Assembly (NCBI RefSeq): GCF_001591665.1
Contig: NZ_BCVI01000053.1
Span: 31,269 to 95,268, forward strand
Direction: 5' to 3'
Length of the DNA stretch: 64,000 bases
DNA from: Neobacillus soli NBRC 102451
Lineage (GTDB): Bacteria > Bacillota > Bacilli > Bacillales > Cytobacillaceae
A program made the translations under genes and the position numbers. Shown one piece after another: positions 9,171-16,875 of the stretch (its first letter is position 1; each line of letters begins with the position of its first letter). The notes beneath the pieces are model-generated. The model had not been told where the DNA came from and did not search any database. It worked only from the letters and a program-made list of their open reading frames with translations.

Positions 9171-9349
9171 GGTCCCAAAGTCAATTCGCAAATAAACACC
9201 GCCGATTCGCAAATAAACGGCCACAATTCGCAAATAACCGCCCAAAATTCGCAAATAAAACGCCCGGATTCACCCACCCGCCACCCAACAAAAAAACACC
9301 GGCCAAAAAACCCGATGTCTACTTCTCCTTCTTATAAAAACGGTCCCCT
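9171..9349. repeat. Right copy of the ~180-bp direct repeat with a 21-bp array
   Basis: ATTCGCAAATAA recurs at 9184, 9205, 9226 and 9247 (step 21). The block continues through a hairpin (ACACCGG / CCGATGT) into the 3' end of the gene at 9319-9546, parallel to 7704-7886. Confidence 0.85.
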
Positions 9350-9546
9350 GTATCCGGATTATAATACACCCGAGTCTTCTCGCCCGTCACCGGATCAAGA
9401 CTCACCTCATCCGTCGACACAAACCCCTTAGGAACCACCGTACCATGATTGCGATTCAACCGCTTGTCATAAATAAAGTACCCAAGCAAAATACAAACAA
9501 TCACAACAATCGCTTCCACAACATATAAACCAATTACCCAAACCAC
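9319..9546 (-). CDS. Small membrane protein, unknown
   Basis: 75 residues. One N-terminal transmembrane helix (IGLYVVEAIVVIVCILLGYFIY) is followed by a basic patch (DKRLNRNHG). A cytoplasmic tail contains SLDPVTGEKTRVYYNPDTGDRFYKKEK, which reads like two short beta hairpins. The GTG start overlaps the last base of the upstream stop codon (TAGTG), so translation is probably coupled to the YbjQ-like gene. Family not recognised. A copy of its 3' end lies at 7866-7886. Confidence 0.7.
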   Translation of the reverse strand: MVWVIGLYVVEAIVVIVCILLGYFIYDKRLNRNHGTVVPKGFVSTDEVSLDPVTGEKTRVYYNPDTGDRFYKKEK

Positions 9547-9881
9547 TACAACTTCTCCACCACAACAGCCGTTCCATAAGCCACAATCTCACTCATATTC
9601 TTACCAATCTCACCCGAATCATAGCGCATCATCACAATCGCATTCGCACCCATCTGATTCGCATTCTTAATCATCCGATCCAGCGCCTCTTTCCGCGAAT
9701 CCTCAAGCATCGCCGTATACTGCTTAATCTCACCGCCCACTAAACCCTTCAAACTCGCCATAATATCCCCGCCGAGCCCCCGGCTCCTCACAATCAGCCC
9801 AAACACAGCACCCTTAACCTCAACCACCTTGTAACCCTCAATATTCTCCGTCGTCACCGTCAACACATCAAACACCTCCAT
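9546..9881 (-). CDS. YbjQ/DUF74 family protein
   Basis: 111 residues, the usual length of the UPF0145/YbjQ family. Landmarks are TTENIEGYKVVEVKGAVFG, GLGGDIMASLKGLVGGEI, LEDSRKEALDRM and GANAIVMMRYDS. Family members form pentameric rings; their role is not established ('heavy-metal-binding' is only a label). RBS GGAGGT lies 9 nt before the ATG. It overlaps the following small membrane gene by one base, forming a two-gene operon. Confidence 0.85.
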   Translation of the reverse strand: MEVFDVLTVTTENIEGYKVVEVKGAVFGLIVRSRGLGGDIMASLKGLVGGEIKQYTAMLEDSRKEALDRMIKNANQMGANAIVMMRYDSGEIGKNMSEIVAYGTAVVVEKL

Positions 9882-10161
9882 ATGTATATACCTCCATTAT
9901 AAACAAAAACAATCCCAATCACGAAAAACTTCCAACAAAAAACCATCTTTCTAAAAATGAACTCATTTCACGTTTTTACTACCTATGATCCAATTAAGAA
10001 TAGTGCCAATCTCTAGAATGAATCCCAGAACCACCGTCCAAAATTCCGGCTTCATAGGAAAGCAGGGATTCCTCCCTTATAAGCTAATTCCATTTACCAA
10101 CTTAATTAGCAGTGATATATTAATATAGTTAATAATTGTATTCATAGGGGGGCCTTTTTAA

Positions 10162-10512
10162 ATGGCATGGTATTTAAAAGTGTTTAAGAATTACGCGGTA
10201 TTTGAGGGAAGAGCAAGACGGAAGGAATATTGGATGTTTTATCTATTCAATGCCATCGCTCCGATTATCCTGCTACTTTTGGCAACAGCCTCAGACTCAT
10301 TGGCCATATTGTTGATCATCTACCTTTTAGGAACGCTAATACCGTCATTAGCAGTACTCGTTCGCAGAATGCACGATATTGGAAAAAGCGGCTGGTGGAT
10401 CCTAATAAACTTCGTTCCATTTGTCGGCGGCATCATTCTACTAATTATCACATGCACAGACAGCCAAGAAGGAGCCAATCAATACGGACCAAATCCGAAA
10501 ACATTAGCCTAA
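10162..10512 (+). CDS. DUF805 membrane protein
   Basis: 116 residues with the DUF805 signature: WYLKVFKNYAVFEGRARRKEYW at the N-terminus (FxGRARRxEYW), three hydrophobic segments, the loop VRRMHDIGKSGWW and a polar tail with GPNP. It is an integral membrane protein of unknown function. AGGGGGG precedes the ATG. Monocistronic; a GGGGCAG / CTGCCCC hairpin follows at 10529-10555. Confidence 0.85.
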   Translation: MAWYLKVFKNYAVFEGRARRKEYWMFYLFNAIAPIILLLLATASDSLAILLIIYLLGTLIPSLAVLVRRMHDIGKSGWWILINFVPFVGGIILLIITCTDSQEGANQYGPNPKTLA

Positions 10513-10553
10513 AAAAGAACAATCCGCAGGGGCAGTATTCCATAATTGCTGCC

Positions 10554-10590
10554 CCACAAAAAAAGCCAGCCCGCGTTAAGCGGTCGGCTT
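10554..10590 (-). terminator. Terminator of the 45-residue ORF
   Basis: On the minus strand an AAGCC-x-ACCGC / GCGGG-x-GGCTT stem with a TTAA loop is followed by TTTTTTTG. It overlaps the stop codon of the small ORF at 10576. Confidence 0.75.
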
Positions 10591-10713
10591 GGTGTTCCTA
10601 TGATCTGTTTCCGATAGAGTTGAAAAATACTCAAACAATTCGGTAAGATACCCGTTCAGCTCAAAACCTTCCTGATTAGCAAACTCAGACAATAACAAGT
10701 TATTCTTTTTCAT
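10576..10713 (-). CDS. Small hypothetical protein, 45 aa
   Basis: An ORF of 45 codons starting MKKNNLLLSEFANQEGF and ending HRNTKPTA. The ATG has a good AAGGAG about 9 nt upstream, and a U-rich terminator overlaps its stop. Together these make it a credible small gene. The protein is acidic with an amphipathic helix (YLTELFEYFSTLSE). No family is recognised. Confidence 0.55.
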   Translation of the reverse strand: MKKNNLLLSEFANQEGFELNGYLTELFEYFSTLSETDHRNTKPTA

Positions 10714-10863
10714 TCAACCCATCTCCTTCTATTATGTAGTTACTACTATTATTCCCAAACTATGACTCTTTTATTCCTCCCAAATCATTAAATTTGAAAT
10801 TGTTTGATAATTGGGGGCCGAATCTCAATAAGAGCACAAGGGATTTGCCCTTCACAACCTGTT

Positions 10864-10876
10864 GGTGCCTGACACC
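10864..10876 (+). repeat. Dispersed palindrome GGTGCCTGACACC
   Basis: Exact copy of the 818 element, between two small minus-strand genes. Confidence 0.75.
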
Positions 10877-10921
10877 AAGTTATCGAAAAAGACCAAAATA
10901 AAAGACCAAATAAATTGGCCT

Positions 10922-11272
10922 CTATTGGATGAAGGATGTTTCATTCTTTTGCAGCCATAGATCAACCGCAGCCTTAGAAAAATAAACGACATTCCCAATC
11001 TGTATATAAGGAATAGGGCTTTCGAACATGGAACCGTCCGTAGTTACTGGACTCAATATTCTTACTTCCTCCACGCTTATTCCTAAATAAGCAGCCAACT
11101 CATCCTGGTTTAATAACAGCGGCTTCTCTACCTTTTCGTTTGCGGCAGTTAAACGCGAAAGCTCTTTAACATTTGCCGCATTTTCACTAATTCCCCTTGC
11201 AATCAACCAACTGCCAATCACAAAACACAAGCCCAAGCAAACAATCGATAAGGCAATAAAATGGTTTTTCAT
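10922..11272 (-). CDS. Membrane-anchored protein with an excisionase/MerR-like helix-turn-helix
   Basis: 116 residues. There is an N-terminal transmembrane segment (FIALSIVCLGLCFVIGSWLI) and a short linker. A C-terminal ~60-residue domain contains LNQDELAAYLGISVEEVRIL and IPYIQIGNVVYFSKAAVDLWL. That is the winged-helix pattern of excisionase-type DNA-binding domains: a first helix-turn-helix, then a wing leading to AVDLWL. Proteins of this layout are common in Bacillus; their function is unknown. RBS: a GGGGGGAG tract precedes the ATG. Confidence 0.7.
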   Translation of the reverse strand: MKNHFIALSIVCLGLCFVIGSWLIARGISENAANVKELSRLTAANEKVEKPLLLNQDELAAYLGISVEEVRILSPVTTDGSMFESPIPYIQIGNVVYFSKAAVDLWLQKNETSFIQ

Positions 11273-11493
11273 CTGACTCTCCCCCCCTGATGTTAATTAT
11301 ATCCTTGTGGGGGAATTTCCGGCAATCGGCTTTAAGGCAATTATTCAAATAGTCTGTATTTCCGTTGCGACATCGAGCTCTTTTTCTAAAAAAGCTCATT
11401 ATCTTTCCCATTTATGAAGAAGCGGACATTATTGGACATGATTAACCGCCTAGAGCCCACCTTTTAATTACCCTTTAGGAAACCCCAATCATT

Positions 11494-11606
11494 TATCGAC
11501 CACTTTGAACAGTATATCGACCGATTCCTAGGATATATCAACAGATTTGAACATTTTATCAACCGTTTTCCAGGATATATCGACTGTTTTTTATATCTTA
11601 TCAACC
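11494..11606. repeat. Tandem array, 21-bp period (TATCGACC type)
   Basis: TATCGAC or TATCAAC starts at 11494, 11515, 11536, 11557, 11578 and 11599, each step exactly 21 bp. Read on the minus strand, the first unit is AGTGGTCGATAAA, close to the 4975 array (AGTGGACAGTAAA). Confidence 0.85.
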
Positions 11607-11654
11607 ACTACCCTATTTCACCCTCAATCCCTAGTTAACCACCTCACTAAAAAG

Positions 11655-11684
11655 CTAAAAAGCCAGGGGGTTAGCCCTGGCTTA
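11655..11684 (-). terminator. Minus-strand terminator
   Basis: AGCCAGGG / CCCTGGCT-type stem, then TTTTTAG on the minus strand. It overlaps the stop of the 62-codon ORF beginning at 11859. Confidence 0.7.
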
Positions 11685-11859
11685 GGTAATTGTTATTTTT
11701 AGGATACAAACTGTCGAGTTCACTGTATAAAAATTCAATGGTTTCTTGCTTTGCATTTGAATCGGTGCTGTTGCCAGTGAGTACTAACCACTTTCTATAA
11801 ACCAAACGTTTGTTGTCATCGTTAAGACGAATCCATCTGAGAAGATCCTCAATGATCAA
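11671..11859 (-). CDS. Hypothetical protein, 62 aa
   Basis: Starts MIIEDLLRWIRLNDDNKR from a TTG codon without a clear RBS, so it may be the 3' part of a decayed gene. Its end, PKNNNYLSQG, is encoded by a 23-bp sequence repeated exactly at 14407-14429. The stop codon falls inside a terminator stem. No family recognised. Confidence 0.4.
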   Translation of the reverse strand: MIIEDLLRWIRLNDDNKRLVYRKWLVLTGNSTDSNAKQETIEFLYSELDSLYPKNNNYLSQG

Positions 11860-12043
11860 AGGCAGTCATCAATCAAATTCGTAACAGGCTCTTTTTTTAA
11901 AAAAGAACTCTATTTTCGTATTTCGTACCAGGGCAGGTTGCTACGAAATTCATCGCTCGAGAATCCATGTGAGAGTGGTTAACCTAATTTCACGTCGATT
12001 TCGATGATTGATCTTAAGGAAGGAAACCTCCCAATTTCCAATC

Positions 12044-12080
12044 AAAAAAAGCCAGTTCCTAAAAAGGAACTGGATTTTGC
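12044..12080 (-). terminator. Terminator of the LysM-NlpC/P60 gene
   Basis: On the minus strand CCAGTTCC / GGAACTGG with a TTTTTA loop is followed by CTTTTTTT, directly after the stop codon. Confidence 0.85.
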
Positions 12081-12082
12081 TG

Positions 12083-13333
12083 TTAATAAAAACGCTTAAA
12101 ACTCGAAAAGTGGGACTTGTAATACGGGCTGTCTAAATTGGAAATCATCACGCCGGAATCATTGGCGTGGATGAATTGATTGTTGCCAAGGTAGATGCCA
12201 AGATGTGAGATGCCTTGTTTATAGGTATTTTCAAAAAAGACGATGTCGCCGGCCTTCGGTTGGTCCACGTAGAACGTGCGGTCGTAGTAGCCTTCGGCAG
12301 AATAACGTCCGATTTCCATTCCTGACTGATTGGCGACGTGATAAATGAAGCCGCTGCAGTCAAACCCAGAAGGAGTGCTGCCGCCCCATACATAGGGAAC
12401 GCCGATGAAGCTTTTGGCAACCGTGACCATCTTGGTGGTAATGTCAGGCTTTGGTGATGTGACGGCCGCCTTGCCTGTAACCTTAAGCTTCTGGCCGACA
12501 AATATATTATCAGACGTCAGCTTGTTGAGCGACTTCAATGCCGTGATCGTAATACTGTACTGGGCAGCAATTTTTCCAAGAGTATCACCGCTTTTGACGG
12601 TATAATCTGATACTGTCGTTGAAGGCTTCGGCGCTGGCGGTGTGGTTGGCTTCGGCGGCGTTGGCTTGGCTGCCGGTGGTTTAACCGCTGAAGTCTTCGC
12701 CGGTACCTTTAGTGTTTGGCCGACATAAATCATATCGGATTTTAGTTTGTTGAGTGTTTTCAATTGGGTGACAGTTGTCCCATATTGGCTGGCGATTTTG
12801 CCTAGGTAGTCGCCGCTCTTCACCTTATATTCATTCGTAGAAGCTTGAGTTACCTGCGTTGTTGGTTTCGGTGCAGGTGCTGCTGGTTTTGTCGCCGGCT
12901 TTGGAGCTGGTGCCGGTTTCGGCGCTGGCGCTGTTTGTTTTGCTGCAGACACCTTTAACGTTTGGCCGACATAAATGATCGTATTATCAAGCTTGTTCCA
13001 GAGCTTTAATTCGCCGACGCTGACATTGTAGCGGTTGGCAATGGTAATTAAGGCGTCGCCTTTTACAACGGTGTAAGAAGTCGCCTGTGATTTTTGAACG
13101 GTTGGCGTGGCTGCCTTCGCTGAAGAAATCTTCAGCTGTTGATTTATGTAGATTAAATCAGAGTGTAAACCATTCGTAGTTTTGATTTCTTTTACACTAG
13201 TATGATATTTTAAGGCGATTTTCGATAAGGTATCTCCTTTTTCCACCTTGTAGGTATCGGCAAAGGCGGATCCAGCAAAAACCGTCGATAATAGCGCGGC
13301 TGTCGATAAGGCACGAACAATGGTTTTATTCAT
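12083..13333 (-). CDS. LysM-NlpC/P60 peptidoglycan endopeptidase (LytE/LytF/CwlS type)
   Basis: 416 residues. Signal peptide ending SAFA-D. There are four LysM domains (YKVEKGDTLSKIA, YTVVKGDALITIA, YKVKSGDYLGKIA, YTVKSGDTLGKIA), each ending in a YVGQTLKV-like strand and separated by Pro/Ala/Thr/Lys linkers. The C-terminal NlpC/P60 domain has the catalytic Cys in FDCSGF (about 326) and His in ISHLGIYLG (about 377); His389 may be the third residue. It probably cleaves the D-Glu-meso-DAP bond of stem peptides during wall growth or cell separation. ATG with GAGGTGATT upstream. Monocistronic with its own terminator. Which of LytE, LytF or CwlS it corresponds to cannot be decided. Confidence 0.92.
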   Translation of the reverse strand: MNKTIVRALSTAALLSTVFAGSAFADTYKVEKGDTLSKIALKYHTSVKEIKTTNGLHSDLIYINQQLKISSAKAATPTVQKSQATSYTVVKGDALITIANRYNVSVGELKLWNKLDNTIIYVGQTLKVSAAKQTAPAPKPAPAPKPATKPAAPAPKPTTQVTQASTNEYKVKSGDYLGKIASQYGTTVTQLKTLNKLKSDMIYVGQTLKVPAKTSAVKPPAAKPTPPKPTTPPAPKPSTTVSDYTVKSGDTLGKIAAQYSITITALKSLNKLTSDNIFVGQKLKVTGKAAVTSPKPDITTKMVTVAKSFIGVPYVWGGSTPSGFDCSGFIYHVANQSGMEIGRYSAEGYYDRTFYVDQPKAGDIVFFENTYKQGISHLGIYLGNNQFIHANDSGVMISNLDSPYYKSHFSSFKRFY

Positions 13334-13575
13334 CTAGTAAATCACCTCGTATGCTTCCATTTTTCTTTTAATTTTATCATAGATTGTTAGCGTACCGAAC
13401 AAAAAGTTACAAATCTTGACTATTTTGAGAGTAAAGAACGGCGGGAAGGGTATATAAGTTAAATCGGTGGGACTATTTGCTGACTAGGAATTTACGAACA
13501 TTCGTCATTTTTCAGTAAGAATAGCCACTTTTAAAAAGTTTCCCACCATTTCGACAATTTACGACTGGTAAAATA

Positions 13576-13604
13576 TTTACAACTGACTGCTAGTCTAGTA
13601 GAAT
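13576..13604 (+). promoter_or_regulatory. SigA-type promoter of the 51-aa ORF
   Basis: TTTACA (13576-13581), 17-bp spacer, TAGAAT (13599-13604), 36 bp upstream of the GTG. Confidence 0.65.
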
Positions 13605-13639
13605 AAGGAATTAGAGTAAATCAAAGGAGGATAAGAAAG

Positions 13640-13795
13640 GTGGACCGGAAGGAAGAAAAGAAAAGCTCGAATCCTGCTGACTTTTCAGAGATTGTGAAAA
13701 AGGCATACGATATGGGCGTTAATGAGCATGAAATGACCCTGGAAAAACTAATAGAAGATTTAAAAGCAGATCTACGGCAATTAGTACTCTGCTAA
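13640..13795 (+). CDS. Small charged protein, 51 aa
   Basis: GTG start with a near-perfect AAAGGAGG 9 nt upstream and a good promoter at 13576. The protein starts MDRKEEKKSSNPADFSEI, continues with a helical segment (VKKAYDMGVNEHEMTLEKLIEDLKADL) and ends LVLC. It is highly charged, with no membrane segment. A weak GCTG / CAGC hairpin plus T-run follows at 13816-13849. The family is not recognised, but promoter, RBS and codon pattern make a real gene likely. Confidence 0.65.
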   Translation: MDRKEEKKSSNPADFSEIVKKAYDMGVNEHEMTLEKLIEDLKADLRQLVLC

Positions 13796-14035
13796 TTATT
13801 ATAAATAGATAGATAAGGCTGGTGGAGTGAACTTCGGCAGCTTTTTTTGTGTTTTATCGGACAGAGACCGTGATTTAGGGGATTTCTGGGAAAATAAATT
13901 TTTCAGTCGAAGTAAAACGGTCAATAAAGGGGAGGCAACTCGATTCGCTGATAACTGAGAGAACGGTCACAATAAGTGATTAATTGTGCCCGAGAGAGTG
14001 GGAAAAAAGGGAGAGCGGTCACAATAAGTAGTTCA

Positions 14036-14295
14036 CAGTGCCCGAACGCGCGAAAAATCAAGGTGCATGGGCACTCTGAGCGGTTCACAGTGCCCGAACG
14101 CAAGAAAAATCGGGGTGCATGGGCACTCTGAGCGGCTGACAGTGCCCAAACGCGCGAAAAATCGAAGTGCACGGGCACTCTGAGTGGTTGACAGTGCCCA
14201 AACGTGCGAAAAATCGAAGTGCACGGGCACTCTGAGTGGTTGACAGTGCCCAGACGTGTGAAAAATCGAGTTGCATGGGCACTCTGAGAGGCTAT
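14036..14295. repeat. Five tandem 52-bp repeats, each with a GTGCCC/GGGCAC hairpin
   Basis: Units start at 14036, 14088, 14140, 14192 and 14244, exactly 52 bp apart. Each contains AGTGCCC and, about 24 bp later, GGGCACT, so every unit can fold into a hairpin. Units differ by a few substitutions. A degenerate copy precedes at ~13985-14035. The gap lies between convergent genes. The long minus-strand frame 13921-14481 is an artefact of the repeat. Confidence 0.9.
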
Positions 14296-14442
14296 CACTG
14301 GTATAGCAGGAGTAGTAACTTCTTTACCTACCTCAGTGGACGCAGCATCAATTACATTACTGGTTACAAAATGTAATAACTCAATAAAGCTGTCATTGAT
14401 AGGCAACTGGCTTAGGTAATTGTTATTTTGCTTTTCCTTCCT

Positions 14443-14455
14443 GGTGCCTGACACC
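14443..14455 (+). repeat. Dispersed palindrome GGTGCCTGACACC
   Basis: Exact copy, 30 bp from the stop of the YcxB-like gene. Confidence 0.75.
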
Positions 14456-14484
14456 AACCCGCCCGCTTCGATCCGCTGCACATG

Positions 14485-15000
14485 TCAATTAGCTTTTATT
14501 TTCTCCAAGAGATAATTCCTTACCTCGGCAACATTCGCCAACTCCCGTTTTGGCAGGATATAGGCACTGACGGCACTGTTATATAGATAGAAGGTGTCGC
14601 TGCTTTCCTTGAACTCGTAGATACCGGACCAGTTTACTTTTGTTTCACCGGTAGAATTGGAATCGACGATGCCTTCTGCGGACAGCCGCATCGTGTGATC
14701 GCCCAACAATCCCTCATTTTTCCCTTCCTTAATCATCTTCCTCGTCCCCCGGGCAACATGATTGTAGAAATACTTCGGGTAAAAAATAAACCAGAGAATA
14801 CTAACAATAATAAAAGGCACTAACATCCACAAAAATGGGACATCATCGATAGTGGAAAATAGATAGGCCGCCGCAATAAAGATAATCGGCGTTAAGAATC
14901 GCTGAATATTCAGTGTCCGCATCGCGGCTTTAGAATTTTTAACGTGATATAGATTGAAGTTTAAATAATCATCTTCGGTCAAATGGTAGTTAATCTCCAT
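14485..15000 (-). CDS. YcxB-family membrane protein
   Basis: 171 residues. A short N-terminal part (NYHLTEDDYLNFNLYHVKNS) precedes two transmembrane helices (FLTPIIFIAAAYLFST, FLWMLVPFIIVSILWFIF). The C-terminal soluble domain has LSAEGIVDSNSTGETKVNWSGIYEF and YILPKREL, the pattern of YcxB-like proteins of unknown function. ATG with GAGGGG upstream. Only the generic family can be named. Confidence 0.8.
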   Translation of the reverse strand: MEINYHLTEDDYLNFNLYHVKNSKAAMRTLNIQRFLTPIIFIAAAYLFSTIDDVPFLWMLVPFIIVSILWFIFYPKYFYNHVARGTRKMIKEGKNEGLLGDHTMRLSAEGIVDSNSTGETKVNWSGIYEFKESSDTFYLYNSAVSAYILPKRELANVAEVRNYLLEKIKAN

Positions 15001-15161
15001 GGAAACACCCCTCTCAGTTCTTTTAAAAAAGATACCATTTTTGGCTGTGGATTTACATATGTTTCTGGAAAATTTGCTTAGCTTTTCCTCTAGTAAACTT
15101 AGTTTGTGGCAAAAATAGCAGCATCTTGCTTCAAAATGAAGATTTTGGGTCTACCACTTTG

Positions 15162-15258
15162 ATTCGCTAATAAAACTTGAAATTCGCTAATAAACGATTA
15201 GAATTCGCTAATAAAAGTGCCAGATTCGCTAATAACCTCAAAAAATTCGCTAATAAAA
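15162..15258. repeat. Tandem array, 21-bp period (ATTCGCTAATAAA)
   Basis: ATTCGCTAATAAA or ATTCGCTAATAAC starts at 15162, 15182, 15203, 15224 and 15245 (steps 20, 21, 21, 21). The word differs by one base from that of the 7718 and 9184 arrays. Confidence 0.88.
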
Positions 15259-15347
15259 CCTAGAGAGGGGGTAATTACCGATTGATTTCTTGCACATAGC
15301 GAGTAGAATCGTCTACTTTTCGAGAATATCGACCGTGTTTTAGAAGT

Positions 15348-15515
15348 TACCGGCCACTTTGCCAAAATACCGGTCACTTTCAGCAAGTTACCGGCGACTT
15401 TCACCAAAATACGGATCACTTTCTACAAAAAAGCCGCGGCATTCTACAAAAAACCAGTTACCTTCTACAAATAAGCTGCGACTTCCTACAAAATACCGGC
15501 GACTTTCAACAAAAT
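15348..15515. repeat. Tandem array, ~21-bp period (TACCGGCCACTTT)
   Basis: TACCGG or TACGGA starts at 15348, 15368, 15389 and 15410, then decays into (A)TTCTACAAAAA units up to about 15515 with a final TACCGGCGACTTT. The reverse complement reads AGTGGCCGGTA, again like AGTGGACAGTA of the 4975 array. Confidence 0.8.
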
Positions 15516-15539
15516 CCCACGCCCTTCCCCAAAAACAAA

Positions 15540-15566
15540 AAATACAACTGCTACCAAGCAGTTGTA
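15540..15566 (-). terminator. Terminator of the GGDEF gene
   Basis: ACAACTGCT / AGCAGTTGT with a TGGT loop, followed by ATTTTTTG on the minus strand. Confidence 0.85.
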
Positions 15567-15583
15567 TCGTTAAAATAATGCTC

Positions 15584-16645
15584 TTAACGAGGCGAACCCC
15601 CGTTACCGATCCCATCCCCCAACTCGTCCGCTTCCGCCACTTCGGCTCCCCGATCACCACCAGTATAAAACCGATAAACATCCCGCCCAGCGGCTTTCGC
15701 CTTGTATAGGGCGTGGTCAGCATGTGCCATTAATGTCTTTTGATCCCGCCCATCCTGCGGATAGAGGCTGATTCCAATCGAACAGGTGGTTGCAAACGAA
15801 TGGTCTTGAATCGACCAGTTCACACGCAGCTCGGCCAATAGCCGATCCGCTAAACGCGCAATCTCCTCATCAGAAGACGACTCTGCATAGATGATCGCGA
15901 ATTCATCACCGCCCAGGCGAAACAAAGAAGCGGTTGCGGGCAGCAGGTCTTGAATCCGCCTAACAAATTGCTGGAGTAGCTCATCGCCAACATCGTGACC
16001 CATCGTATCGTTGACCGATTTAAAGCGATCACAGTCGAGAAAGAGCAAGCCGAAGCGAAGGTTATCGTCCTTTGCCGTCTTCATTGTTGCCGCTAAGCGC
16101 AAATAGAAAGAGCGGCGGTTGTCGGCACCTGTTAATGGATCATAGAAGGCGAGTTCCATTAACTTTTGCTCATATTGCTTTTTTTTGGAGATGTCACGTG
16201 TAATCGCCGCGAATCCGGTAACCGTACCGTAGGCATCCCTTAATGGCGAAACCGAGACCTCGACATCAAGGGAAGAGCCGTCTTTTCGTAAAAAGGAAGC
16301 TTCCCAGTGGTTAATCGAGTTTCCCGCAAGCAAGATATCCCTTACCTGCTGTTCCTCTTCGTGCAGCTCGGCGGGAATAATCGGCAGCGGTTTCCCGAGT
16401 AACTCCATTTTCGTCCAGCCGTACAATTGTTCAAAGGCCGGATTGATATAGACAAGCACTCCGTCCACCGTTGTAATGTTAATTGCATCAGATGTATGGG
16501 TAAAGAAGGAGGACAGCCTCTCATTGGTTGCTTGTAGAGATGTTTTCAGCCTGTCCGTTTTCTTTTGAAAAAATCTCCCTAGTAAAAAGGTAATCACCAA
16601 AAGGATAACGATGATAAACAGATAATAATAATGAAATACGTACAT
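15584..16645 (-). CDS. Membrane-anchored PAS-GGDEF diguanylate cyclase
   Basis: 353 residues. One N-terminal transmembrane helix (YYYLFIIVILLVITFLLG) is followed by a PAS domain (~40-155: FFTHTSDAINITTVDGVLVYINPAFEQ, ending GFAAITRDISKKKQ). The GGDEF domain (~165-335) has intact FRLGGDEFAII, DCDRFKSVND and DGRDQKTLMAHADHALYKAK. It should make c-di-GMP from two GTP at the membrane. The usual RxxD inhibitory site ahead of GGDEF is absent (PATASLF there), so product inhibition may be weak. GGAGGA lies 12 nt upstream of the ATG. It diverges from the LytTR gene at 16876. Confidence 0.92.
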   Translation of the reverse strand: MYVFHYYYLFIIVILLVITFLLGRFFQKKTDRLKTSLQATNERLSSFFTHTSDAINITTVDGVLVYINPAFEQLYGWTKMELLGKPLPIIPAELHEEEQQVRDILLAGNSINHWEASFLRKDGSSLDVEVSVSPLRDAYGTVTGFAAITRDISKKKQYEQKLMELAFYDPLTGADNRRSFYLRLAATMKTAKDDNLRFGLLFLDCDRFKSVNDTMGHDVGDELLQQFVRRIQDLLPATASLFRLGGDEFAIIYAESSSDEEIARLADRLLAELRVNWSIQDHSFATTCSIGISLYPQDGRDQKTLMAHADHALYKAKAAGRDVYRFYTGGDRGAEVAEADELGDGIGNGGSPR

Positions 16646-16875
16646 GATTAGCGAGTTTCCTCCAGTGTAACGTCAGGTAATAGAATTCATTGTAGGCACC
16701 ATTTTACAATTCTTCAAGATGATGGGCTTGAAAAGGGGGTAATTGGGGCTGAAGGGGATGGATTGCGATGTCTTATGTCCTGCCTGCAGCTAATTTCCAA
16801 CACTTTAATAGTAGTAATTATTCCTTTACAATATAGACATAATCCTATTTTTGCCTAAAGGAAGGGAATGCATGT

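Noticed and set aside
12148..12501. 117-aa minus-strand ORF inside the autolysin gene
   Set aside because: Out-of-frame shadow of the NlpC/P60 coding sequence.
13921..14481. 186-codon minus-strand ORF
   Set aside because: It is produced by the 52-bp repeat array (its protein repeats with the array, shifting frame each unit), lacks an RBS and has no family resemblance.
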